Shown here: piece by piece, positions 6,266 to 12,756 of the stretch | Position numbering within the stretch: position 1 is the first letter of the stretch | Layout: each line of letters starts with the position of its first letter | Source of the DNA: Collinsella sp. TF05-9AC | GTDB lineage: Bacteria; Actinomycetota; Coriobacteriia; Coriobacteriales; Coriobacteriaceae | Reading direction: 5' to 3' | DNA length: 27,990 bases | NCBI RefSeq assembly: GCF_003438495.1 | Contig: NZ_QSSH01000032.1 | Location: 463-28,452 of the forward strand | Translations under genes and position numbers: made by a program | The notes under the pieces: generated by a model | What the model was told of the DNA's origin: nothing | Databases searched by the model: none | The model's input: the letters and a program-made list of their open reading frames with translations, nothing else

Positions 6266-7115
6266 GGATTAGCTCCTGGGCCAGACGGACAAAGTCAGCA
6301 ACATCAAGCGTCTCGGCGCGCGTGGTGGGTGCAATACCGCAAGCCTCAAAGGCAGCATCGAGCACGTCCTTGGCAAAGCCGTTGGCGCTCATGGAATTGC
6401 GGATGGTCTTGCGACGCTGAGCAAATGCAGCATCAATCACGCGGGCCACAAATTCGCGATCGAGCCCCTCGGGCACCACGCCGTCAACACGGTCGATACG
6501 CGCGACGGCCGAGTCCACGTGCGGCGCCGGCATAAAGCAACGCGGCGGCACCTCAAAGCGACCCGTCACCTGCGCGTACAGGCCGAGTTTTGCCGTGTAG
6601 CCGCCATAGGTCTTGTTACCGGGCGTTGCGGCAATGCGATCGGCAACCTCCTTTTGAACCATGACGACAGCGCGCTTAAGCGCGGGCATCGTCTGGAAGA
6701 ACTGAAGGATGATCGTCGCCGCCACGTTGTAGGGCAGATTCGCGACAAACACCGTCGGCGTACCGCCCGCAACCTGCTCAATCTGCTCCGGGCCCACCTT
6801 GAGCGCGTCGCCCATGATAAAGCGGAAGTTGGCGTAGTCGGCGGCGTGAGCATCGAGCACCGGCTCGAGCTCGGGATCGGCCTCGATCGACGTGACGCAC
6901 GCCGCCTCCTGCAACAGCGCAAGCGTGAGCGTACCAACGCCCGGACCAACCTCGAGCACGCGCTCATCACCTGCAAGCTCGGCAAGCTCGCAAATGCGCT
7001 CAATTACATGGTTGTCGATCAGGAAGTTCTGGCCCAGGCGATGCTTGGTCGCAAGGCCAAACTCCTCCAGCAGCTCCCTGGTGGCCGTGGGGTTTGCCAA
7101 AGGCGAAGTTGTCAT
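6255..7115 (-). CDS. rsmA: 16S rRNA (adenine-1518/1519-N6)-dimethyltransferase (KsgA)
   Basis: Dimethylates the two adjacent adenosines in the loop of helix 45 of 16S rRNA, a late 30S assembly checkpoint; loss gives kasugamycin resistance. The 286-residue protein has the family landmarks GQNFLIDN (about residue 29), SAM-binding VLEVGPGVGTLT (about 55-66), acidic tip SIEADPEL, and catalytic NLPYNVAATI (about 125). The C-terminal helical domain follows. ATG 7115 is preceded at five bases by AAGGAGG. It lies 107 bases after metG, separated by a terminator, and overlaps the tatD-family gene downstream, so rsmA-tatD likely form their own unit. Confidence 0.97.
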   Translation of the reverse strand: MTTSPLANPTATRELLEEFGLATKHRLGQNFLIDNHVIERICELAELAGDERVLEVGPGVGTLTLALLQEAACVTSIEADPELEPVLDAHAADYANFRFIMGDALKVGPEQIEQVAGGTPTVFVANLPYNVAATIILQFFQTMPALKRAVVMVQKEVADRIAATPGNKTYGGYTAKLGLYAQVTGRFEVPPRCFMPAPHVDSAVARIDRVDGVVPEGLDREFVARVIDAAFAQRRKTIRNSMSANGFAKDVLDAAFEACGIAPTTRAETLDVADFVRLAQELIHDA

Positions 7116-7150
7116 GGTTGCCTCCTTAGCATGATGGCGGCGTCTTGAAA

Positions 7151-7183
7151 CAAAAGGGCATGGACCGTGGCGGCCATGCCCTT
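7151..7183 (-). terminator. Rho-independent terminator of metG
   Basis: AAGGGCATGG (7183-7174 on the minus strand) pairs over 10 bp with CCATGCCCTT (7163-7154) around a 10-base loop and continues into TTTTG. It lies between metG and rsmA, so read-through into rsmA is probably partial or rsmA has its own promoter in the remaining roughly 35 bases. Confidence 0.85.
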
Positions 7184-7222
7184 ACAGCTAAACAGCAAAT
7201 TGCCGATATGGCGCGCGGCGTC

Positions 7223-8824
7223 TTAGCCCAGACGCGGGAACAGCGGCTCACCCTTCTCGACGGACTGACCACCGGCAAGCAGGCCCCAAGTGCAAATGCC
7301 CTTGAGGTCGTCGCTCGCGGCCTCTTCCTCGCAGGACAGGCGACGCAGGGCCTCGGCAGAAGTCTGGGGCATGAGCGGCATCAGCAGGTGAGCGGCAATG
7401 CGGATGGCCTCGAGCAGGTTGTAGATCACAAATGCCAGCTCGTCAGCCTTGGCCTCGTCCTTGGCAAGCGCCCAGGGCTCGGAGTCCTCGATGTAGTGGT
7501 TGGCGGCATGGATGAGCTCCATGACCTCATCCTTGGCTCCGCCGTAATCGAGCACGTCCATCTTGGCCATGTAGCGCTCGACCAGGCCATCGGCGATCTT
7601 TGCCAGCGGGTTGTCGAACGCATCGAACGACGCGGGCTTGGCGGGCGCACAACCGTCAAAGTACTTGCCGCTCATGTTGAGCGAACGCGAGATAAGGTTG
7701 CCCCAGCTGTTGGCCAGGTCGGCGTTGTAGACCTGCTCCATGCGATCGAAGCTGATGGCACCGTCGGTGCCGGGGACGACGTCGGTCATGAAGTAGTAGC
7801 GATAGCCCTCGACGCCCAGCATGTCGATAACGTCCTGCGGAGCGATGGCGTTGCCGCGGCTCTTGGACATCTTCTCGGCCTTGCCGGTCTCGGCATTGCG
7901 CACGGTCAGGAAGCCGTGGGCAAAGACGTGCTCGGGCAGGGCCTCGCCGATGGCCATGAGCATGGCGGGCCAAATGACGCAGTGGAAGCGGATGATGTCC
8001 TTACCCACGATGTGGAACTGCGCGGGCCAGCGATAGGCCAGCTCGGCACGCGCCTCGTCGGTGTCGACACCGTAGCCGACAGCCGTCATATAGTTGAGCA
8101 GCGCGTCGAACCACACATAGGTCACGTGGCCCTCGTCAAACGGAACCTGAATGCCCCAGTCAAAGCTCGTACGGCTCACGGAAAGGTCGTTGAGGCCGCC
8201 CTCGACAAAGCTGCGCACCTCGTTCATACGGAACGCGGGCTCGACAAAGTCGGGGTGCTCGTCATAGAGCTTGAGCAGCTTGTCCTGGAAAGCGGAAAGC
8301 TTAAAGAAGTAGGACTCCTCCTGCACGCGCTCGAGCGGACGGTGGCAGTCGGGGCACAGGTGCTGGCCGACGCTGCCGTACTCCTCGTCACCCTTCTGGA
8401 CCTGCGTGTCGGTGAAGTAGGTCTCGTCAGGCACGCAATACCAACCGTCGTAGCTGCCCTTATACAGGTAGCCGGACTCCTTCATGCGCTCCCACAGGTA
8501 CTGCACGGCATGATGCTGGCGCGGCTCGGTGGTGCGGATGAAGTCGTCGTTGGAAATCTCGAGCTTGCTCCAAAGCTCCTTGAAGTGCGGGGCCTGGCTG
8601 TCGGTCCACTCCTGCGGCGTCATGTTGTGCTTGGCTGCGGCCTCGGCGACCTTCTCGCCGTGCTCGTCCATGCCGGTCAGGAACTTGACGTTATAGCCGG
8701 CGGAACGGCGATAGCGAGCCTGAACGTCGGCGATGATGGTGGAATAAGCCGTGCCCAGGTGCGGATCGGCGTTGACGTAGTAGATGGGCGTCGTGATAAA
8801 GAACGAAGGCTTGCTTTGATCCAT
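7223..8824 (-). CDS. metG: Methionine--tRNA ligase
   Basis: Class I aminoacyl-tRNA synthetase that charges initiator and elongator tRNA-Met. The 533 residues begin with FITTPIYYVNADPHLGTAYST, which contains the HIGH-type motif (HLGT). The KMSKSRGN loop follows at about residue 310. A CPDC-containing zinc-knuckle region (HLCPDCHRPLE) lies near residue 155, and the anticodon-binding helical domain closes the protein. It stops short of the C-terminal EMAP-like tRNA-binding domain found in longer MetRS, which is common. ATG 8824 is preceded by GGAGG at nine bases. The gene is 69 bases downstream of rsmI on the same strand and is followed by a terminator at 7151-7183. Confidence 0.98.
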   Translation of the reverse strand: MDQSKPSFFITTPIYYVNADPHLGTAYSTIIADVQARYRRSAGYNVKFLTGMDEHGEKVAEAAAKHNMTPQEWTDSQAPHFKELWSKLEISNDDFIRTTEPRQHHAVQYLWERMKESGYLYKGSYDGWYCVPDETYFTDTQVQKGDEEYGSVGQHLCPDCHRPLERVQEESYFFKLSAFQDKLLKLYDEHPDFVEPAFRMNEVRSFVEGGLNDLSVSRTSFDWGIQVPFDEGHVTYVWFDALLNYMTAVGYGVDTDEARAELAYRWPAQFHIVGKDIIRFHCVIWPAMLMAIGEALPEHVFAHGFLTVRNAETGKAEKMSKSRGNAIAPQDVIDMLGVEGYRYYFMTDVVPGTDGAISFDRMEQVYNADLANSWGNLISRSLNMSGKYFDGCAPAKPASFDAFDNPLAKIADGLVERYMAKMDVLDYGGAKDEVMELIHAANHYIEDSEPWALAKDEAKADELAFVIYNLLEAIRIAAHLLMPLMPQTSAEALRRLSCEEEAASDDLKGICTWGLLAGGQSVEKGEPLFPRLG

Positions 8825-8893
8825 GGGGTTTGTCCTCCAGAAAAACGTTGCATACAGAGGATGATTCTAGCGCAAGGGTTGGATATCCTCCAT

Positions 8894-9772
8894 CTATTGC
8901 ATATCGAGCACCATGGCATAGACATCGCGCTTGCGGCGCGAATACTTCTGAGACAGGCGCTTGGCCACCGCAGAGGCGGGCTCCCCCTCCTCGAGCGCGG
9001 CGCGGATATCCTCGCGCAGGGCCTCGTCGGGATCCGCTGCCGCGGCGCCAACCGGCACGATACCGGCCTCCTCATCCTCGCTCGGCGGCGCGATGACCAG
9101 CGCAATCTCGCCCTTTACCTCGCCGCGAGCACGCAGCTCCTCGGCAAGCTGGGCGGCAGATCCGCGCAGGACCTCCTCGTGCAACTTGGTGAGTTCGCGG
9201 CAGACGGCAACCTCACGCTGGGGAAAAACCTCGGCCACGGCTTCGAGTGTCGCCACGATGCGATGTGGAGACTCGTAGAAGATGAGCGCGCCGGGCACCA
9301 CGGCAAGGCGCTGCAAACGGCGCACGCGGTCACCGTGCTTTCGGCCCAAAAAGCCCTCGAAGAAAAAATGCTCGCAGGGAATGCCGGACGAAACAAGCGC
9401 CGTGACGCAAGCAGAGGGCCCGGGAATAACTTCGACGGGCACATCGGCCTCACGCGCCGCCTCAACTAGCGCCTGGCCGGGATCGGACACGCTCGGCATG
9501 CCGGCGTCCGAGGCAAAGGCGAGGGTCTCCCCCGCCAGCAGACGGTCGACCAGGCCGGCGGCGCGGCTGGCGATCACATTCTCGTCGCAACGGACAAGCG
9601 GCTTGGAAATGCCCAGGTGCATCAGCAGCTTTGACGTCACACGCGTGTCTTCGCAGCAGATGACATCGGCAGCGGCAAAGGCTTCGCCAACGCGCGGGGA
9701 CAGGTCGCCCAGGTTGCCGATGGGCGTGCCGACCACATAGAGTTTGCCCGTATGGGCGCTGTTTTGCGTCAT
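8894..9772 (-). CDS. rsmI: 16S rRNA (cytidine-1402-2'-O)-methyltransferase RsmI
   Basis: Tetrapyrrole-methylase-fold enzyme that 2'-O-methylates C1402 in the decoding centre of 16S rRNA. The 292 residues contain the hallmarks KLYVVGTPIGNLGDLSPR (about 11-28), CEDTRVTSKLL (about 40-50), FASDAGMPSVSDPG (about 87-100), and EVIPGPSA (about 114-121). The middle region has FFFEGFLGRK and FYESPHRI. The tail after about residue 225 is acidic and Ala-rich and then ends in a Lys/Arg-rich stretch. ATG 9772 has only a weak AGGTTG ribosome site. It lies six bases after the stop codon of the GH5-like gene, which suggests coupled translation from one mRNA. Confidence 0.97.
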   Translation of the reverse strand: MTQNSAHTGKLYVVGTPIGNLGDLSPRVGEAFAAADVICCEDTRVTSKLLMHLGISKPLVRCDENVIASRAAGLVDRLLAGETLAFASDAGMPSVSDPGQALVEAAREADVPVEVIPGPSACVTALVSSGIPCEHFFFEGFLGRKHGDRVRRLQRLAVVPGALIFYESPHRIVATLEAVAEVFPQREVAVCRELTKLHEEVLRGSAAQLAEELRARGEVKGEIALVIAPPSEDEEAGIVPVGAAAADPDEALREDIRAALEEGEPASAVAKRLSQKYSRRKRDVYAMVLDMQ

Positions 9773-9778
9773 ATCAAC

Positions 9779-10840
9779 CTATTCAATCATGCCGCGCTCG
9801 AGCGTACCGAGCGCCGCGCGGGCGTCCCATGCTGCAATGCGCTTCTCGGTCTTCCACGTTTGGAAGAACCAACCGGCAGCCGGCGCAAACGAAGCCAGCT
9901 GGTTGGCGATAAACACGCGCTCGTAGGCATTGCGGCCCTCGGGCGTAACCGACGAGTTGGCAAAGATCGCCGCGCCCGACCATTCGCCCACCAGCACGGG
10001 GAACCCAGTTGAAATCGCTTCTTTAAGCTCGCGCTTGTTACGCGAAATCGCCGTCGTCAGCCCGCGGGGGCTCGTGATGTCGAGCGCATGCTCGTCGCGG
10101 TAATGGTACAGGTGAAGGTCCATGTAGACGTTCTTGTACTTAGTGCCGCGCATAAAATGCTTCCACTCGCTGGGATGCCCCGACGACGAGAAGACGACGA
10201 TCTTATCCTCGGGCATATACGAACGGACGAGCTCATAGGCATCGCGATAGAAGTTGCGCAGGTAGTGCGCCGGAATGCCATCCGTCATGGTGAAGAGGCT
10301 CTTGCGGACACTCATCTGCGGCGTATCCAGCAGCTCAATGCCCAGCAGGCTCTCGGCCTCGCCGTAGCGATCGGCCAAGCGCTCGAGCACGTCGAGTGCG
10401 ACATGACGACCGTTGGTGGACGAATGCCACTCGGCGACAGCCTCCGGCGTGGTGGGCGAATCGTTGGAATCGCCCTGGCCACCGGGCACAGTTGCTAGAT
10501 CAAGCAGCACGCGGATGTCGTACTTGGCAGCCCACTCAATTGCACGGTCGATGTAGTCGACAACCGAGATGTAGGACGCATCGGACTCCTGCGAGCCAAA
10601 GGCATACCAGGGTACCGGCAGACGCACGGCATTGAGGCCAATCTGCGCCATGCGGCGAAAATCGTCCTCGCTCACAAACGTCTCGTAATGACGGCGCATG
10701 CGCTCGTTATAGGCGGCGGTGCCCATGGCCTCCTGCAGCTCGGCCGCGTTGGATGCACCGGTCGCCGCGTATAGCGACGGGGTAACCCAAGGCTCGGGAA
10801 TGAACCAGCCAGAGAGATTAACGCCGAGTATCCTCTCCAT
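9779..10840 (-). CDS. GH5-like (exo-beta-1,3-glucanase type) protein lacking the acid/base Glu
   Basis: A (beta/alpha)8 glycoside-hydrolase family 5 protein of 353 residues. The opening GVNLSGWFIPEPWVTPS and the later VLVGEWSGA (nucleophile Glu, about residue 286) are typical of exo-1,3-beta-glucanase-like GH5 members. The canonical NEP acid/base motif is replaced by LDTP (D172-T173; normally GIELLNEP-like), and the DLH-PGSQNG loop reads DLATVPGGQGDSND with Ala where His is expected. These changes predict loss of normal retaining hydrolysis. There is no signal peptide, so a cytoplasmic location is likely. ATG 10840 has AAGGGGG upstream. The frame is open 82 codons further, but that part is Arg/Cys-rich non-protein sequence. 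It is followed within six bases by rsmI. Confidence 0.85.
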   Translation of the reverse strand: MERILGVNLSGWFIPEPWVTPSLYAATGASNAAELQEAMGTAAYNERMRRHYETFVSEDDFRRMAQIGLNAVRLPVPWYAFGSQESDASYISVVDYIDRAIEWAAKYDIRVLLDLATVPGGQGDSNDSPTTPEAVAEWHSSTNGRHVALDVLERLADRYGEAESLLGIELLDTPQMSVRKSLFTMTDGIPAHYLRNFYRDAYELVRSYMPEDKIVVFSSSGHPSEWKHFMRGTKYKNVYMDLHLYHYRDEHALDITSPRGLTTAISRNKRELKEAISTGFPVLVGEWSGAAIFANSSVTPEGRNAYERVFIANQLASFAPAAGWFFQTWKTEKRIAAWDARAALGTLERGMIE

Positions 10841-11084
10841 CACTGCCCCCTTCGGATCGTGCAGGCCGAGCCTGCATCGTATTGCATAGGAAAAGTATCG
10901 TTTTGAGTATACCCGCGCGTGCGGACAGACGACCGAACGGTCTGTAAAGTGGCGCAAAAGCGGGAGGAATGTCTGAGCGGGCCCGAGATGGCGCGCCGAG
11001 ATGTGCACGCACGTCGGAAGCAAGCGCCGGAAAGCGCATCCCGTTTTATCAATCAATAATGGGGTGCATTTTCCGCGGAACCCC
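10841..11084. other. Intergenic region upstream of the GH5-like gene
   Basis: About 245 bp without a credible gene; an open minus-strand frame here has no homology-like features. It contains a minus-strand TATACT (10911-10906) that could be a -10 for the GH5-rsmI unit. Just upstream is a short inverted repeat GACCG-AA-CGGTC (10931-10942) that could be an operator. The rest is unassigned. Confidence 0.4.
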
Positions 11085-11270
11085 ACATAAAAGAAAAGGA
11101 CCCCTTTGCAGAGGTCCTCGTCAATTCAGGGTGGCGGGGAAGGGAATCGCGTCCGCGCGCTGCGCGGACGGACCGCTGCGGCGCTTGCGCGCCTTGCGAG
11201 CTACGCTGGCAAACGCTTGCGCGTTTCCTCAGCTCCGCGCCCTCACGGGGTTCGATTCCGTGTATGGGCT
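11085..11270. repeat. Disrupted duplicate of the tRNA-Phe 3' end plus palindromic insert (copy 2)
   Basis: Positions 11085-11149 repeat 11271-11335 with only two mismatches. This 65-bp unit comprises the tRNA-Phe terminator and the acceptor and T-arm 3' strand of the tRNA gene. After GGGAATCG the homology stops and GC-rich sequence follows. That sequence has a 9-bp perfect palindrome (CGTCCGCGC/GCGCGGACG, 11150-11170), an AAACGC/GCGTTT hairpin (11211-11226) and a plus-strand T-loop-like GGTTCGATTCC (11249-11259). The genuine terminator then begins. The order of the last three items is the same as in the element at 1-101. Confidence 0.7.
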
Positions 11271-11274
11271 ACAT

Positions 11275-11304
11275 AAAAGAAAAGGACCCCTTTGCAGAGG
11301 TCCT
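11275..11304 (-). terminator. Rho-independent terminator of tRNA-Phe
   Basis: A 9-bp stem (11296-11304 with 11283-11291, one G-U pair) closed by a GCAA tetraloop, followed on the minus strand by TTTTCTTTTA. An almost identical copy lies at 11097-11118 within the disrupted duplicate, so two terminators stand in tandem. Confidence 0.85.
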
Positions 11305-11317
11305 AGTCAATTCAAGG

Positions 11318-11390
<73 letters not shown>

Positions 11391-11422
11391 ATTTGAGGTG
11401 TGCCTTGTTTCAAGGCTTGATT

Positions 11423-11450
11423 AGTATAACCAAGGACGCGCTCCGGTCAA
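11423..11450 (-). promoter_or_regulatory. Sigma-70-type promoter of tRNA-Phe
   Basis: Minus-strand -35 TTGACC (11445-11450), a 16-base spacer, and -10 TATACT (11423-11428). A small hairpin GCCTTG/CAAGGC (11402-11416) lies between the -10 and the tRNA. Confidence 0.65.
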
Positions 11451-11525
11451 CCGAGAATTTGAAAAAAGTTTTTGAGCACGGCGTCAGCCATAAGTCTGAT
11501 CCTATAGAGCAGCACGTCAGAGGCA

Positions 11526-11810
11526 TCAACCGGCCGCAAGAAGTTTTTCGCTCAGGGCTGTACGGGCAAACTCACTTGGCGTCATTCCTTCAGCCGCCGC
11601 CCGTCGACGAATCGCCTCCTTCATCCCTAGGGGAATCTTGACCGATAGCGTTACCGTCCCCTCGCTTGAGAGTGGAGGCCGCCCGTGCACGATCCCCCCA
11701 ACGGTATGCTCGCCGTCCGGAAACTCGCCATGCTCGTACGACTCGCACCACGTGTCAATCATTTCATCCGTTACAACCTGACCATTGGCAGCCGTATACG
11801 CCTTGCTCAT
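11526..11810 (-). CDS. Ribbon-helix-helix antitoxin-like protein
   Basis: A 94-residue protein. The C-terminal half has the ribbon-helix-helix pattern: a beta strand TVTLSVKIPLGMKEAI, a helix RRRAAAEGM, then TPSEFARTALSEKLLA. This is the DNA-binding form seen in CopG/BrnA-like antitoxins and small repressors. The N-terminal half (about residues 1-50) is acidic (DEMIDTWCESYEHGEF) and would be the partner-binding region. Of two adjacent ATGs (11813 and 11810) the second has better spacing to AAGGGG. No complete toxin gene is adjacent. A 33-codon overlapping frame upstream (11764-11865) looks like a partner-gene stump. Autoregulation is likely for the family but no operator was identified. Confidence 0.75.
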   Translation of the reverse strand: MSKAYTAANGQVVTDEMIDTWCESYEHGEFPDGEHTVGGIVHGRPPLSSEGTVTLSVKIPLGMKEAIRRRAAAEGMTPSEFARTALSEKLLAAG

Positions 11811-11865
11811 CATCGACCCCTTCCGTCAGGTGCTTTTTAGCGTTGGGATGGATCTCAACATCCAT
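11764..11865 (-). pseudogene. Probable remnant of the antitoxin's partner gene
   Basis: ATG 11865 has a good ribosome site (GAGGAG, about seven bases upstream). It begins MDVEIHPNAKKHLTE, which reads like the start of a small basic toxin-type or RelE/BrnT-like protein. After about 15 residues the frame runs into the antitoxin ribosome site and coding sequence in another frame and stops after 33 codons. The strong ribosome site on a tiny overlapping frame suggests an internal deletion that fused the gene start to the antitoxin start. The family assignment is only suggestive. It could also be a genuine short leader peptide. Confidence 0.4.
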
Positions 11866-11923
11866 GCATCTTCTCCTCTATCTTACCCAATTTCGTATGA
11901 CGAAAGTCCGCTGTCGCCAATTC

Positions 11924-12283
11924 TTACGCCGGCACTTGTTGGAGGGTGGGAGGTGTAGCGAGGATTGAAGGGCGTTCCAGTACCGCCCAGGCACCGGGAC
12001 AGGAACACATGCGCCAGGGGCGGACGTTTTCGTAGCGCGCGAGAATGTTGCCGCTACGGTCGATAAAGGCAATGTCGATGGGGTAGGCCATAAAGCAGGT
12101 GTGGACCGAAGAGCAGCGTGGGAACGCCATGACGAGCGGCAACCCGTTTGCGGCAATCGGCGACCGTCCCAGCATGCCGCGCAGGCGCACGGCAAACGAC
12201 TCCGCCACCACAAACTCGGCAGGCGTCCAACCCAGCCTGTTGAGCGCCCGCGCGTAGGCAATGTAGGATGAGACCGCGGTCAC
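11924..12283 (-). CDS. DUF192-family protein at the end of the Tad operon
   Basis: A 119-residue protein of the DUF192 family. The landmarks are AESFAVRLRGMLGR (about residues 27-40), a hydrophobic PLVMAF strand, HTCFMAYPIDIAFIDRSG (counterpart of the family's fWMknT..plDi.FiD), and the cysteine-containing WRMCSCPGAWAVLE. The biochemical role of the family is unknown. GTG 12283 overlaps the TGA of the preceding TadE-like gene, which favours it over a GTG at 12304 that lacks a ribosome site. As the last gene of the Tad transcript it probably has a pilus-related accessory role, which is inference from position. Confidence 0.8.
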   Translation of the reverse strand: MTAVSSYIAYARALNRLGWTPAEFVVAESFAVRLRGMLGRSPIAANGLPLVMAFPRCSSVHTCFMAYPIDIAFIDRSGNILARYENVRPWRMCSCPGAWAVLERPSILATPPTLQQVPA

Positions 12284-12756
12284 ATGACCACCCCCGGACG
12301 CCACGGGTCAACTGTCACTGCGCGCTCGTGCGACAACTGTGCCGGTGCCCCCAGCGAAACGCCGGCGATGCTGAGCGAGCTCGGCCACGGCTCGTAGCGC
12401 ATGGTGCAGGTATAGGTCCTAAACGTACCGGAAAGCGAAAGCAGACCGCCATCCGATGTCGTCGTACCCTGCTCGCTCGAGACCTCGATCTGCAGGTCAT
12501 AGCCTTCCATGGCATGTTGAATCTGAGCCTGAACGGTCACGGAGGCATCGATGGAGTCGTCGTCTCCCTCCCCGCTCGGAGCCACGGCGTGCGCCAGCAC
12601 GATATCGGGCACCACGCGGTCGAAGCGCGCGACCGCACCGGCAAAGACCATGACGTTGTATACGATAAGCGCCAGAACCAGCAGGACGGGCGTGACCACG
12701 GCCATCTCGACCGTCGCCTGGGCGCGCTCCTCGCGCAGGCGCTTGCGGATACCCAT
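12280..12756 (-). CDS. TadE-like pilus assembly / pseudopilin protein (158 aa)
   Basis: A short basic leader (MGIRKRLREER) leads into AQATVEMAVVTPVLL, the TadE-type motif with Glu at +5 of the prepilin-like site. One membrane segment follows (to about residue 40) and then an extracytoplasmic domain of about 115 residues. Such minor pseudopilins are processed by the prepilin peptidase and help pilus assembly. The start overlaps the stop of the TadG-like gene by one base (TAATG), and the end overlaps the DUF192 start, so it is translationally coupled on both sides. The 48 upstream codons in frame are antisense-like sequence inside the previous gene and were discarded. Confidence 0.85.
   Translation of the reverse strand: MGIRKRLREERAQATVEMAVVTPVLLVLALIVYNVMVFAGAVARFDRVVPDIVLAHAVAPSGEGDDDSIDASVTVQAQIQHAMEGYDLQIEVSSEQGTTTSDGGLLSLSGTFRTYTCTMRYEPWPSSLSIAGVSLGAPAQLSHERAVTVDPWRPGVVM

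Noticed and set aside
7145..9469. 774-codon plus-strand open frame
   Set aside because: It lies antisense to metG and rsmI, both with clear family motifs. Its translation is rich in His, Gly, Leu and Asp without domain features, as expected of a GC-rich shadow.
10841..11086. 82-codon N-terminal extension of the GH5-like gene
   Set aside because: Arg/Cys-rich sequence unlike the family; ATG 10840 has a good ribosome site and gives the typical GH5 start.
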